Shown: positions 51,995 to 60,331, numbered from the stretch's first letter. The stretch is DNA of 64,000 nucleotides from Frondihabitans sp. PAMC 28766 (GCF_001577365.1 NZ_CP014513.1:62001-126000), one strand, 5' to 3'. A program made the numbers and translations. The notes: a model not told the origin generated them from the sequence alone.

Positions 51995-52665
51995 AGGCGG
52001 TTCCGCAGCACACGGCCCTCGGGCCGAACGCGGCAGCGCGGCTGTCGGCGCTCCTCGACGGCGGCGACCGCGTGCTGCTCGGCATCGTGGGCAGCCCCGG
52101 CGCCGGCAAGTCGACACTCGCCGAGGCAGTGGTCTCGGCGACCACTGCGCAGGGCGTCGAGGCCGCCTGGCTGCCGATGGACGGCTTCCACCTCGCCGAC
52201 GTCGAGCTCGACCGGCTCGGGTTGCGGGCGCGGAAGGGCGCCGAAGCGACCTTCGATGCGGCCGGCTACGTCGCGATCCTGCGCCGTGTCGTCGCGAGAC
52301 AGGATGCCGTCGTGTACGCCCCGGCCTTCGACCGCACCCTCGAGCAGCCCGTCGCGGGCAGCATCCCGATCCCGTCGACGGCTCAGCTCGTGGTCACCGA
52401 GGGCAACTACCTGCTCGCCGACGGGCCGCGGTGGGGCGAGGTGAGCGCGATCCTGACCGAGTCGTGGTTCTGCACCGTCGACGACGAGCTGCGCCGAGAG
52501 CGACTGAGGCAGCGGCACGTGCGGTTCGGCAAGACGCCGCAGGATGCCACGGCGTGGGTCGCCCAGGTCGACGAACCCAATGCGGTGGCCGTCGCCGCCA
52601 CTCGGCCGCGCGCCACGGTCGTGCTGAGCCCCTCAGCCGATGGCCGCTGGGACCTCGTCGCCTGA
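51991..52665 (+). CDS. P-loop nucleoside/nucleotide kinase family protein (uridine kinase/PRK-like)
   Basis: A 224-residue P-loop kinase. Walker A is GIVGSPGAGKSTLAEAVV, followed by the substrate block WLPMDGFHLADVELDRLGLR and KGAEATFDAAGYVAIL; YAPAFDRTLEQPVAGSIPIP and VVTEGNYLLADGPRW complete the pattern of the actinobacterial uridine-kinase/pantothenate-kinase-like family (also YggC/FrcK-like). The substrate could be a sugar, nucleoside or vitamin. It starts with GTG inside the encapsulin stop, so it is the third gene of the peroxidase-encapsulin operon, an uncommon partner. It converges on, and slightly overlaps, the end of the XRE regulator gene. Confidence 0.86.
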   Translation: MKAVPQHTALGPNAAARLSALLDGGDRVLLGIVGSPGAGKSTLAEAVVSATTAQGVEAAWLPMDGFHLADVELDRLGLRARKGAEATFDAAGYVAILRRVVARQDAVVYAPAFDRTLEQPVAGSIPIPSTAQLVVTEGNYLLADGPRWGEVSAILTESWFCTVDDELRRERLRQRHVRFGKTPQDATAWVAQVDEPNAVAVAATRPRATVVLSPSADGRWDLVA

Positions 52666-53511
52666 GACGAACTCCGTCGCGGCCCAGCTGGCGAGCAGCT
52701 GCAGCGCCGTGGCCGACGACGAGGCGGGCTCGGCCGAGTAGGCCAGGAAAGTGAGGCCCGGGTCCATCGTGAGCTCCATCGCCTCGAACGACAGCGTGAG
52801 ATCGCCGACGACCGGGTGGTGGAACCGCTTGGAGCCCGCACGGTGGCGGTAGACGTCGTGCTGGGCCCAGCGCACGCGAAACTCCTCGCTGCGCGTCGAC
52901 AGCTCGCCGATGAGATCGGTCAGGCCCTTGTCGAACGGGTTGCGGCCGGCCTCGGCCCGAAGCGAGGCCACGACGCCGTCGGCGATCTGCTCCCAGTCGA
53001 GGTAGAACCCGCGAGCCCTCGGGTCGAGGAAGGCGAAGCGCGCCGAGTTGGGGCGGCGGGCCGGGTCGAAGAAGATCATCGAGTAGAGCGCGCGGCCCTG
53101 CTGGTTGGACGCGAGGAAGTCGGTGCGGGCGTTGCGCACCCAGGCGGGGCCGTCGATCGCATCGAGGAGGCGCTGCACGGTCGGGCGGATCTGCTGGCTC
53201 GACGGCTTGCGGCGCGTCGTCGAGCTGGCGTTGGCGACCCGAGCGAGGTCGAAGAGGTGCATCCGCTCGATGTCGTCGAGCTGAAGGGCCCGGCAGACCG
53301 CCTCGAGCACGCTCTCGGAGACGCCCGCGAGGTTGCCGCGCTCGAGACGGACGTAGTAGTCGACACTGACACCGGCGAGCATCGCAACCTCTTCGCGGCG
53401 GAGGCCTGCGACGCGGCGATGACCGCCGAAGTCGGGCAGGCCGGCCTGCTGGGGCGTGATCCGGGCACGCCTCGTGGCGAGGAAGTCGCGCACCTCGGTC
53501 TTGTTGTCCAT
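52633..53511 (-). CDS. XRE family regulator with MmyB-like ligand-binding domain
   Basis: A 292-residue regulator. The helix-turn-helix is RRVAGLRREEVAMLAGVSVD and YYVRLERGNLAGVSESVLEA. The C-terminal MmyB-like domain has PAWVRNARTDFLASNQQGRA, RFAFLDPRARGFYLDWEQIA and HHPVVGDLTLSFEAMELTMD. Such proteins often control an adjacent SDR; none is divergent here. The ATG at 53511 is six bases after TACCGT (minus strand), and a palindrome GTTGTC-N5-GACAAC (53503-53519) covers the start codon, so autoregulation is likely. Its last 33 bases overlap the end of the kinase gene on the other strand. Confidence 0.9.
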   Translation of the reverse strand: MDNKTEVRDFLATRRARITPQQAGLPDFGGHRRVAGLRREEVAMLAGVSVDYYVRLERGNLAGVSESVLEAVCRALQLDDIERMHLFDLARVANASSTTRRKPSSQQIRPTVQRLLDAIDGPAWVRNARTDFLASNQQGRALYSMIFFDPARRPNSARFAFLDPRARGFYLDWEQIADGVVASLRAEAGRNPFDKGLTDLIGELSTRSEEFRVRWAQHDVYRHRAGSKRFHHPVVGDLTLSFEAMELTMDPGLTFLAYSAEPASSSATALQLLASWAATEFVSGDEVPAAIG

Positions 53512-53519
53512 GAGACAAC
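53503..53519 (-). promoter_or_regulatory. Palindrome over the XRE start codon
   Basis: GTTGTC-CATGA-GACAAC is a perfect six-pair inverted repeat whose spacer contains the start codon. With a -10 box TACCGT just upstream (53518-53523, minus strand) it is placed to block initiation. Confidence 0.65.
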
Positions 53520-53574
53520 GGTACGACGCCTCGCCCGCGAGCAGGGAGGTACGGCGAGAACCCCCGTTCTCGGA

Positions 53575-54879
53575 TCAGCCGCAGTTCACGCTGTCCAAGA
53601 AGATGTAGTCGAGGCTGTTCAGCTGGTCGTCGATCGGGATCGTGACGTGCGACTTCTGCCCGGCCGTCAACGCGACGGTCGTCGTGCGGGTCGCCTTGTC
53701 GTCGCCCGTCTTCGAATCCGAGAAGCCCCACGTGAACGTGGCCGCCGGGCAGGTGCTCGGCGCGGTCAGCTCGAGCTGCCAGCAGCCGTCGGCGGCGGTG
53801 CAGGCGCCCGACTGCACGAGGGTCCAGTCTTTGTCGGCGAACGCGTAGTTGCCCGCGTCAGTGTTCGAGCCGGTGTTGGTGTTCGGGCTGTCGGGCGAGC
53901 CCGCGTTGACGTTCGAGCCGCCGACCGGTGCCGAGCCCGTCGTGCTGGCAGCGTCGTGCGACGCGTTCTGGATGATGCCGGGCACGGCGAAGGCCAGCAG
54001 CAGGGCGACGATGATCGCGATCGGGATCCAGAAGCGGCGACGCACGAGTCGCGCCCGCCCGACGAGCGGAGGGGCCCACGCCGACGACATCGCGTAGGCG
54101 GGCGCGCCCGCACCGGGGGCGCCGTAGGCGGACGGGCCGACGCCCGGAGCGCCGTAGGCAGGAGCACCGGTGCTCGGCGCGGAGTACGGAGGAACACCGC
54201 CGGCAGGCGACCCGTACGGCGCAAGCGCTCCGGCGTCGCCGAAGGCCGGCGGGGTGGCCGTGGCCGCACCCCACGGCTCGGCGTCCAGCGCCGACGAGAA
54301 CTCCTCGAGCGACATCGCGGGGCGGCCGGTGGCGGCGCGCTCGGCCGCGGTCTCGGCGAGGTACCGCGGGTAGGCCGCGGCATCCTGGTCACGACGCACC
54401 TGGAGGGATCGGGCGGACAGAGCCCGATTCGCATCCCGGTCGGCCTTGCGGAGGTTCGCCAACCCGCTGACGAGCCGGATGAAGCCGAAGATGATGGCAC
54501 CCCAGAGGATGAGGAAGGTCTGGCCCAGGTCGCCGAGATAGCCGAGGATCGTGACGATCGAGCCGATGCCGAACATCAGCGCCCCGATCAGGATCTGCCG
54601 TTTGGCCGACCGGCGGTACGGCTCGGAGAATGCCTGCCACGCGCCCGGCTCGGGCGCCCAGAACTGCCAGCCCTGCGGTGCGGGGGCGATGGCAGGCCAG
54701 CCGGCGACGACCGGGGGCAGCCAGCCCACGGGCGGCTGCCAGCCCTGGTTGCGCGCCACCCAGGCGGGCGACGGCTCGGGCCACCCGGCAGGGGCGGCGA
54801 AGCGGAGCGGCGGTCGAACTGGTGCGAAGGTCACAGGATCTCCTGTCGTGGTGGCCCCCCAGGAACCACGAATGGTCAT
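53575..54879 (-). CDS. Membrane protein with Trp/Pro-rich N-terminus and extracellular C-terminal domain
   Basis: A 434-residue protein. The N-terminal 80 residues are a Trp/Pro-rich segment with DUF2510-like repeats (AGWPEPSPAWVARNQGWQPP, GWLPPVVAGWPAIAPAPQGW). Two helices follow (LIGALMFGIGSIVTILGYLG, TFLILWGAIIFGFIRLVSGL). Then comes a Gly/Ala/Pro/Tyr-rich stretch (SAYGAPGAGAPAY), a third helix (FWIPIAIIVALLLAFAVPGI), and a Ser/Thr/Asn-rich exported domain with three cysteines (GACTAADGCWQLEL, APSTCPAATFTWGFSDS). I recognise no function; the layout suggests a cell-envelope protein. ATG 54879 is the first plausible start; the frame above is shadow. Confidence 0.78.
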   Translation of the reverse strand: MTIRGSWGATTTGDPVTFAPVRPPLRFAAPAGWPEPSPAWVARNQGWQPPVGWLPPVVAGWPAIAPAPQGWQFWAPEPGAWQAFSEPYRRSAKRQILIGALMFGIGSIVTILGYLGDLGQTFLILWGAIIFGFIRLVSGLANLRKADRDANRALSARSLQVRRDQDAAAYPRYLAETAAERAATGRPAMSLEEFSSALDAEPWGAATATPPAFGDAGALAPYGSPAGGVPPYSAPSTGAPAYGAPGVGPSAYGAPGAGAPAYAMSSAWAPPLVGRARLVRRRFWIPIAIIVALLLAFAVPGIIQNASHDAASTTGSAPVGGSNVNAGSPDSPNTNTGSNTDAGNYAFADKDWTLVQSGACTAADGCWQLELTAPSTCPAATFTWGFSDSKTGDDKATRTTTVALTAGQKSHVTIPIDDQLNSLDYIFLDSVNCG

Positions 54880-54900
54880 AGCCCGTTCACAGTAACGGGG

Positions 54901-54953
54901 CGGTGGCACCGGCAGGCAGCCCCCGAACGGGGCCGTTCGGGTCGGTGCCGCCG
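54901..54953. terminator. Nested inverted repeat between two same-strand genes
   Basis: Inner stem CCCGAACGG-GG-CCGTTCGGG (54922-54941, nine perfect pairs), flanked by outer arms CGGTGGCACCG/CGGTGCCGCCG with one mismatch. It lies after the carboxylesterase stop on the minus strand and upstream of the membrane-protein gene, so it may end the esterase transcript. Confidence 0.55.
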
Positions 54954-55001
54954 CGTCAGCGCGTCAGCGTCAGCGTCAGCGCGTCAGCGTCGGCGCGTCA
55001 G
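54953..55001. repeat. GCGTCA microsatellite spanning the esterase stop codon
   Basis: About seven copies of GCGTCA, with occasional GC insertions and one GCGTCG. The carboxylesterase stop (TCA at 54998-55000, minus strand) lies in the last unit, so slippage would alter its C-terminus or 3' region. Confidence 0.8.
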
Positions 55002-56506
55002 CGCTTCGGCCAGAGCGCTCGCTCATCGGCCCGGTCGTCGACCGTCACGCGGTTCTCGACGTCGAAGCGCATACTCGTGCGCGACTCCGCCGTGTAGGGC
55101 GCCCAGCCCGGGTCGCCCGTCGTGGCGAACCGCACCCAGGCGTCGTGCACGCTCGTAGCGAGGTCGGCGGGCGCCGACCCTCCGGTGAGCTCGGCCACGG
55201 CAGGGTCGTCGAGGGTGTCGAAGACGAACGGCAGCTCGATCGCGTGGCAGGCGCCGAGGCGACCGCCGAACGCGGGTGACTGCCAGGCGAACTCGTACAC
55301 GTGCGCGTGCGGATGCGCGGCGGCGAGCCGCAGCGCCGGCATCCGGTAGTACCCGTCGGTCAGGATCGCGGCCGTCACGTCGCCCTTCCGCGCGCCCGGC
55401 CGGTTGCGGCGATACCGCCCCACCGTGCCCGGGCGCCGAGCACCGAACGTCCACGCGAAGAGGTTCGCCGCAAGCCCCGGCATGGTGTCGGCCGCCCCCG
55501 ACGGCACGAAGAACAGCCGCGCCTCGTCCGCGTTGGTGCCGATCAGCAGCTCGACGTTGTGGGCCGCGCCCGCCGCGATGAGGTCTTCGGGGCGGCCGGG
55601 CAGGATGTCGCCGTCGACGACGGGCTCGAAGATCATGAGGTTCTTCGCGACGTCACCCCAGAGCTTTCGGCGCGGCTTCTTCGCCGCCTCGCCGGCGACC
55701 TGGGTCGACGCGGTCACGAGCGCCTCGACCGGCACCGAGGCGATGCCGTCGCGGGTCGGGGCGACGCCGAGGATCTCGGCGAGACGCGTCGCGACCTTGC
55801 GGGCCGACTCGGGGCTGATCACGCTCACCCCGGCCCCCGATTCGGCGATCGCCCGGTGAAAGAGCCCCGTCGCCCGCGGCATCGCCATGAGTGCGCAGAC
55901 ACTCATGCCACCCGCCGACTCGCCGAAGAGCGTGACGCGGGCAGGATCGCCGCCGAACGCCCGGATGTTGTCGCGCACCCACTCGAGAGCCGCGACCTGG
56001 TCGAGCAGGCCGAGATTCGGCACGCCGTCGCCCGTCCAGAAGAAGCCGTCGGCACCGAGGCGGTAGTTGATCGTCACGAGCACGACCCCGTCGCGAGCGA
56101 AACGGGAGCCGTCGTAGACCGAGACCGACCCGGATCCTGAGGTGAACGAACCGCCGTGGATGAACACCATGACCGGAGCGTCACCCTCGAGATCGGGAGT
56201 CCAGACGTTCAGGTTCAGGAAGTCGTCGCCCGGCGCGACACGGTTCGGGAGGAGCGGGAGGCCCTCCGCCGGGTTGGGCGCCTGTGGGGCTGTCGGCCCG
56301 AACCCGGTCGCGTCGCGGACGCCCGACCAGGCCGCCGGCGGCGCGGGAGGCTGGAAACGCAGGGCGCCGATCGGCGGGGCGGCGAACGGGACGCCCAGGA
56401 AGGCGGTGACGCCGTGATCCTGCCGCCGGCCCCGCACCGGGCCCGACGAGGTCGAGGCGACGGGCTGCTGGTCGGAGTGCGGGTGGGTTTCGGCGCTGGT
56501 GTCCAC
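54998..56506 (-). CDS. Carboxylesterase type B
   Basis: A 502-residue serine esterase. Signature 1 is FGESAGGMSVCALM with the nucleophile; the oxyanion loop is MVFIHGGSFTSGSGS; the glutamate is expected in LLIGTNADEARLFF; and the histidine is in GRLGACHAIELPFVF. The type B start is QPVASTSSGPVRGRRQDHGV and GVPFAAPPIGALRFQPPAP. There is no signal peptide, so it is cytosolic, with broad ester specificity expected (p-nitrobenzyl esterase-like). The start is GTG 56506. The gene ends in a GCGTCA repeat and precedes the TauE/SafE gene on the same strand, with 30 bases between. Confidence 0.93.
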   Translation of the reverse strand: MDTSAETHPHSDQQPVASTSSGPVRGRRQDHGVTAFLGVPFAAPPIGALRFQPPAPPAAWSGVRDATGFGPTAPQAPNPAEGLPLLPNRVAPGDDFLNLNVWTPDLEGDAPVMVFIHGGSFTSGSGSVSVYDGSRFARDGVVLVTINYRLGADGFFWTGDGVPNLGLLDQVAALEWVRDNIRAFGGDPARVTLFGESAGGMSVCALMAMPRATGLFHRAIAESGAGVSVISPESARKVATRLAEILGVAPTRDGIASVPVEALVTASTQVAGEAAKKPRRKLWGDVAKNLMIFEPVVDGDILPGRPEDLIAAGAAHNVELLIGTNADEARLFFVPSGAADTMPGLAANLFAWTFGARRPGTVGRYRRNRPGARKGDVTAAILTDGYYRMPALRLAAAHPHAHVYEFAWQSPAFGGRLGACHAIELPFVFDTLDDPAVAELTGGSAPADLATSVHDAWVRFATTGDPGWAPYTAESRTSMRFDVENRVTVDDRADERALWPKR

Positions 56507-56536
56507 GAGCCGACGCTATCAGCGCGCTCGGGCACG

Positions 56537-57274
56537 TCATACCAGGCTGAGGATCATCCCGGCAGCACCGACCACGAGCACCGCGTCGATGAGCACCTCG
56601 TAGGTGCGCGCGGCGATGCGCGACACGATGCGGCGCGCAGCGAGGGCCCCGATGAGCAGCGCGGCCCCGATGATGAGACCCCGGGCGACGATCACGGGCG
56701 AGAGGGCGCCGGCGGTACCGAACACCGTGAGCTTGCCGCCGTAGAGCATCAGCGAGCTCGCCGCCTCCGACCCGAGGAAGGCCCCGCCCGACAGGCCGTA
56801 CCCGGTGAAGATCGGCACGCTCAGCGGCCCGGTCGACAGCACCAGCCCGGTCAGGAATCCGACGACGGCGCCCGCGATCACCATGTGCCGCAGTCTCAGG
56901 TGCAGCTCGCGGCGCCGAGCCAGACGGCGCAACGGGATCATCACGACGAAGAAGACGGCGAGGCAGACGTCGACGACGGTCGGCGGAATGCTGAGCAGCG
57001 TGTGGGCGCCCAGAGCGGCCGCGGGGATGCCGGGCAGTGAGTAGGCGATCACCGGCCGCCACTGGATCTCGCGCCACCAGGCGATCACGCGCCCGATGTT
57101 GGCCATGACCGCGGCGATGCCCATGACGGGCACGGCGACGCGCGGGCCGTAGAGAAGGACGAGCAGGGGCAACAGGATCAGCGACGAACCGGTGCCGACG
57201 ATGCCGCCCAGCACCCCGGCGGCGAGGGCGAGGACGAAGAGCAGGACGAGAGTGAGGCTGGCAGAAACGAGCAT
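56537..57274 (-). CDS. TauE/SafE (TSUP) family permease
   Basis: A 245-residue membrane protein with eight hydrophobic segments, repeated in two halves as in the TSUP family: LTLVLLFVLALAAGVLGGIV with GTGSSLILLPLLVLLYGPRV, and GAVVGFLTGLVLSTGPLSVP in the second half. TSUP proteins export sulfite, sulfoacetate or other organosulfur anions, or take up such compounds. No sulfur-metabolism gene is adjacent, so the substrate is unknown. The upstream 226 bases hold hairpins (ACCGGGC/GCCCGGT and GTGCCGC-AC-GCGGCAC at 57387-57402) but no gene. Confidence 0.88.
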   Translation of the reverse strand: MLVSASLTLVLLFVLALAAGVLGGIVGTGSSLILLPLLVLLYGPRVAVPVMGIAAVMANIGRVIAWWREIQWRPVIAYSLPGIPAAALGAHTLLSIPPTVVDVCLAVFFVVMIPLRRLARRRELHLRLRHMVIAGAVVGFLTGLVLSTGPLSVPIFTGYGLSGGAFLGSEAASSLMLYGGKLTVFGTAGALSPVIVARGLIIGAALLIGALAARRIVSRIAARTYEVLIDAVLVVGAAGMILSLV

Positions 57275-57500
57275 GGGGATCCGTCTGGCCGACTGCGTTC
57301 GCGTCGGCCGCGGATCCTCCAGGCTTTTGTCCGTTGAGATGACCGGGCCGTCTCGATCGGGCCCGGTGGCGCCGCTCGGACCAGGCGTGCCGCACGCGGC
57401 ACCGGAACCCTAGGCGCTATCGATGGTCAGACTACTCCGGGCCTCCGTCAGGTCCATACGGGGCCTACCGCCGGAGTCGCCGAGCAACTAGCTTGTCTGC

Positions 57501-57917
57501 ATGACGGCGGACGAGGCGATGCGGCTGCGGGCTCTCGTCGAGCAGCACTGGCTGGCGTCCGAGCAGGGCGAAAACGAAGCCGAGCACGCCCTCTACGCCG
57601 ACGACGCGATCCTGGACTACCCGCAGTCGGGCGAACGCTTTCGGGGGCGCGAGACGATCGCGGCCCAGCGTGGCGGGCACCCGGCCGAGCGCCACTTCGC
57701 CGTGCGCCGAATCGTCGGCGACGGCGCCCTCTGGGTCAGTGAGTGCGTGATCACCTACGACGACGTGCCGACCACCACTGTGTCGATCATGGAGTTCGTC
57801 GACGGCTGCGTCTCGCACGAGACGCAGTATTTCGGCGAGCCGTTCCCTGCCCCGATGTCGCGAGCGCGACTGGCGGAGCCGATTGTGAGTCACCTGCCCG
57901 AAGGAGGACAGCCATGA
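57501..57917 (+). CDS. Nuclear transport factor 2-like (SnoaL) protein
   Basis: A 138-residue single-domain alpha+beta-barrel protein. The pattern is LRALVEQHWLASEQGENEAE followed by HALYADDAILDYPQSGERFR, GRETIAAQR and TYDDVPTTTVSIMEFVDGCV, as in SnoaL/NTF2-like isomerase-fold proteins, which include dehydratases, polyketide cyclases and binding proteins. Catalytic identity cannot be told. The ATG at 57501 is six bases after TAGCTT, so the message is likely leaderless. It overlaps the next gene by four bases (ATGA), so the two are coupled. Confidence 0.8.
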   Translation: MTADEAMRLRALVEQHWLASEQGENEAEHALYADDAILDYPQSGERFRGRETIAAQRGGHPAERHFAVRRIVGDGALWVSECVITYDDVPTTTVSIMEFVDGCVSHETQYFGEPFPAPMSRARLAEPIVSHLPEGGQP

Positions 57918-58273
57918 CCGAATACCTCATCGCCTTCAACGACGAGTGGGTGCCCGATCACACCATGGACGAGCTGATCGCCAAGTCGAAGGTCACTCGG
58001 GCGCTCATGGCCGAGATGGCGGAGGCCGGCGTCTTCGTCTACACGAACGGTGGCCTCGTCGCCGAGACGCCGGTCTTCAGCGTCGACGCCTCGAGCGGCG
58101 AACCCGTCTTCACCGACGGCCACTTCGCCGACACCCCCGAGCACCTCGGCGGCTTCGTCGTCATCGACGTGCCCGACGAGGCGGCCGCCCGCCACTGGGC
58201 CGGCCGAGTCGCCGTCGCTTGCGGCTGGCCGCAGGAGGTGCGGCCCTTCCCCGAACGGGCACGCTTCAGCTAG
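57914..58273 (+). CDS. YCII/DGPF-domain protein
   Basis: A 119-residue dimeric alpha/beta-barrel (ferredoxin-like) protein. It begins TEYLIAFNDEWVPDHTMDEL and has MAEMAEAGVFVYTNGGLVAE, then FTDGHFADTPEHLGGFVVID and the tail GWPQEVRPFPE, matching the YCII/DGPF family often found beside sigma factors or SnoaL proteins. No activity is established. A strong ribosome site (AAGGAGG, six bases upstream) and the ATGA overlap with the NTF2-like gene show a two-gene operon. Confidence 0.82.
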   Translation: MTEYLIAFNDEWVPDHTMDELIAKSKVTRALMAEMAEAGVFVYTNGGLVAETPVFSVDASSGEPVFTDGHFADTPEHLGGFVVIDVPDEAAARHWAGRVAVACGWPQEVRPFPERARFS

Positions 58274-58288
58274 CCGCCCCGCTCGGGC

Positions 58289-58849
58289 TCAGGCGAGGAG
58301 CGCCCGCACAGCGTCCGCGACGAGGGCGGCCCGCGCGTCGGCGCCGGGCACGTCGGCGACGGCGGCGAGCTCGTCGGGCATCTCGGCCCACACGGCCACG
58401 ATCTGCAGGATCAGCGCCAGCAGGGTTCCGGCCGGGTAGCGGTCGGTGAGCAGACCCGCGGCCTGCGCCGCCGCGAGCTGGTCGATCTTGTCGCGGTTGC
58501 TCTCGACGGCCGCCTGCACGAGCGGGCTGCCGGCACGCTCCAGCCGGTGCCAGGTGGCCAGGCGCCCGACGTCAGGAAACGCGTCGTTGCCCCGCGCGAG
58601 ACTCGCCGCATATCCGGGCAGGTCGGCCGGGTCGAGCGGCACTCCTTCCACTACCTGACCGACGATGCTGGTGAACACCGCGTCGAACAGCCCGTCCTTG
58701 CTGCCGAAGTAGTGGTAGATCTGCGCCTTGTTGCTGCCCGACTCGAGCGCTATGCGGTCGACCCTCGCCCCTGCGATGCCGTACGCAGCGAACTCCTTGC
58801 GGGCAGCCGCGAGCAGCCGCGCCCGCGTCGCATCCGCATCTCCTGCCAT
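58289..58849 (-). CDS. TetR/AcrR family regulator
   Basis: A 186-residue regulator. The helix-turn-helix is AAYGIAGARVDRIALESGSN followed by KAQIYHYFGSKDGLFDAVF, the TetR pattern with a C-terminal domain of the TetR_C_35 type (VGRLATWHRLERAGSPLVQA). ATG 58849 is the start. It is divergent from the SDR gene. Two palindromes of the ACTAACCGGTTAGT type lie between, so it should repress both genes (inference). Confidence 0.9.
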   Translation of the reverse strand: MAGDADATRARLLAAARKEFAAYGIAGARVDRIALESGSNKAQIYHYFGSKDGLFDAVFTSIVGQVVEGVPLDPADLPGYAASLARGNDAFPDVGRLATWHRLERAGSPLVQAAVESNRDKIDQLAAAQAAGLLTDRYPAGTLLALILQIVAVWAEMPDELAAVADVPGADARAALVADAVRALLA

Positions 58850-58864
58850 GAGTTCACTCTAGCG

Positions 58865-58930
58865 ACTAACCAGTCAGTTGACGCATCGCAGGATCGTCGA
58901 TATGGTCGCCTCGTCAACTAACCGGTTAGT
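58865..58930. promoter_or_regulatory. Two TetR operators between regulator and SDR
   Basis: ACTAACCGGTTAGT (58917-58930) is a perfect 14-base palindrome; ACTAACCAGTCAGT (58865-58878) is the same site with two changes. Their starts are 52 bases apart (about five helical turns). The weaker copy is 16 bases before the TetR start codon. Confidence 0.85.
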
Positions 58931-58959
58931 CGTAGCGACGGCCGAGATAGGAACCTCCC

Positions 58960-59874
58960 ATGAACACCTTCGACGCACACCACCTGCCCACCCAGGCAGG
59001 AAAGACAGCCGTCGTCACCGGCGCCAACAGCGGCATCGGCTTCGAGACCGCGAAGGCCCTCGCCCGCGCCGGCGCGCACGTCATCCTCGGCGGCCGCAAC
59101 CTCGCGAAGGTGGAGGAGGCCCGCCGGGCACTGCAGAGCGAAGTACCATCGGCCTCGACCTCGACCGTCGCCCTCGACCTGGCAGACCTCGCCTCCGTCC
59201 ACTCGGCCGCCTCGGCGATCCTGGCCGAGCACGGCTCCCTCGATCTGCTCGTCAACAACGCCGGCGTGATGGCCGTCCCCGAGCGGCGCCTGACGACCGA
59301 CGGCTTCGAGCTGACCTTCGGCACCAACCACCTCGGCCACTTCGCGCTGACCGGCCTCCTGCTGCCCGCCCTCCTCGCCGCCCCGTCGGCGCGTATCGTT
59401 CAGGTCAGCGCCCAGGTCGCGCGCCGCCGCGGAATCGACCTCGACGACCCCGAGAGCGAGCAGAGCTACTCCCCCATGGGCGCGTACGCGAAGTCGAAGC
59501 TCGCGAACGTCCTGTTCGTCGAAGAGCTCGCCCGTCGGGGCGCCGACCCTCGGCTGACACCGGTCGCCGTGCACCCCGGCACGAGCATGACCGGCCTGCA
59601 GCGTCACGGCTCGCGCGCCATGCAGGCGATCGCCGGCCTCCTGCTCGAGCGCCTCGTCGGGCAGAGCACCGAACAGGCGGCTCTGCCCTCTCTCTTCGCC
59701 GCCACCCAGCCCGGCGTCGCGCCCGGCGCCTTCGTCGCGCCGACGGGTCGTGCCGAACTGCGCGGCGCCCCCGGCTTCGTCCGGCTACCGCCCGCCGCCG
59801 ACGACCGCGCGGCTGCCGCCGCGCTCTGGGCCTACTCGGAGGCGCGGACGGGCGTCCGCTTCGAGGTGGCGTGA
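58960..59874 (+). CDS. Short-chain dehydrogenase/reductase (retinol dehydrogenase-like)
   Basis: A 304-residue SDR. The cofactor motif is TAVVTGANSGIGFETAKALA with GGRNLAKVEEARR (NADPH-type); NNAGVMAVPERRLTTDGFE and FGTNHLGHFALTGLLLP follow; catalytic Ser is in IVQVSAQVARR and Tyr/Lys in GAYAKSKLANVLFVEEL (YxxxK). The RDH/WW-domain-oxidoreductase-like branch is indicated by the long C-terminal part. The ATG is preceded by AGGA with an acceptable gap. Divergent TetR and two operators suggest induction by its substrate. Confidence 0.9.
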   Translation: MNTFDAHHLPTQAGKTAVVTGANSGIGFETAKALARAGAHVILGGRNLAKVEEARRALQSEVPSASTSTVALDLADLASVHSAASAILAEHGSLDLLVNNAGVMAVPERRLTTDGFELTFGTNHLGHFALTGLLLPALLAAPSARIVQVSAQVARRRGIDLDDPESEQSYSPMGAYAKSKLANVLFVEELARRGADPRLTPVAVHPGTSMTGLQRHGSRAMQAIAGLLLERLVGQSTEQAALPSLFAATQPGVAPGAFVAPTGRAELRGAPGFVRLPPAADDRAAAAALWAYSEARTGVRFEVA

Positions 59875-59920
59875 CGCCGAGCTCGCGTGCCTGAGCTCAC
59901 CGCGCGCCGCGGCCTTCCCA

Positions 59921-59972
59921 CCCGAAAGCGACAAGTGCGACGCGACATCGGCGTGCGGTTGTCGCATTCGGG
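59921..59972. repeat. Inverted repeat in the intergenic region
   Basis: CCCGAAAGCGACAA (59921-59934) pairs with TTGTCGCATTCGGG (59959-59972) with one mismatch across a 24-base spacer that itself repeats GCGACA-like words. It follows the SDR stop by 46 bases. Its layout resembles the repeat at 22977-23057, but its sequence differs. Confidence 0.55.
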
Positions 59973-60025
59973 AGCGCGGGGCCCGAGGCGGCGCGCGAAG
60001 TCGCCATGCCTCTATGGTGTCGGGC

Positions 60026-60331
60026 ATGCCCGATCCGTTGTCCAGCGAAGTGCGCCTCAGCGGGCTGCTCGTGTGCGCGAGTGCCGAGCAGGCCGCGGTC
60101 GTCGCGCGATATCTGCCCGCTCACGCCGCGCTGACGCGAGCCGAGCCGGGCTGCGTCTCGTTCGAGGTCACGCCGACGGCCGATCCGCTGGTGTGGCAAG
60201 TGGACGAACGCTTCACCGGCGAGTCCGTCTTCAGGGCGCACCAGGATCGTGTCGGGGCCAGCGAGTGGGGCCGGGTGACGGCGGGCATCGAGCGCCGCTA
60301 CTCCATCGGCGGCACCGCGGCGGGCGGCTAG
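60026..60331 (+). CDS. Antibiotic biosynthesis monooxygenase (ABM) domain protein
   Basis: A 101-residue dimeric alpha/beta-barrel protein. After MPDPLSSEVRLSGLLVCASA, the ABM pattern appears: ALTRAEPGCVSFEVTPTADP, LVWQVDERFTGESVFRAHQD and SEWGRVTAGIERRYS. These small proteins are quinol monooxygenases or heme-degrading-like enzymes. The ATG at 60026 is seven bases after TATGGT, which fits a leaderless start. It is monocistronic. Confidence 0.78.
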   Translation: MPDPLSSEVRLSGLLVCASAEQAAVVARYLPAHAALTRAEPGCVSFEVTPTADPLVWQVDERFTGESVFRAHQDRVGASEWGRVTAGIERRYSIGGTAAGG

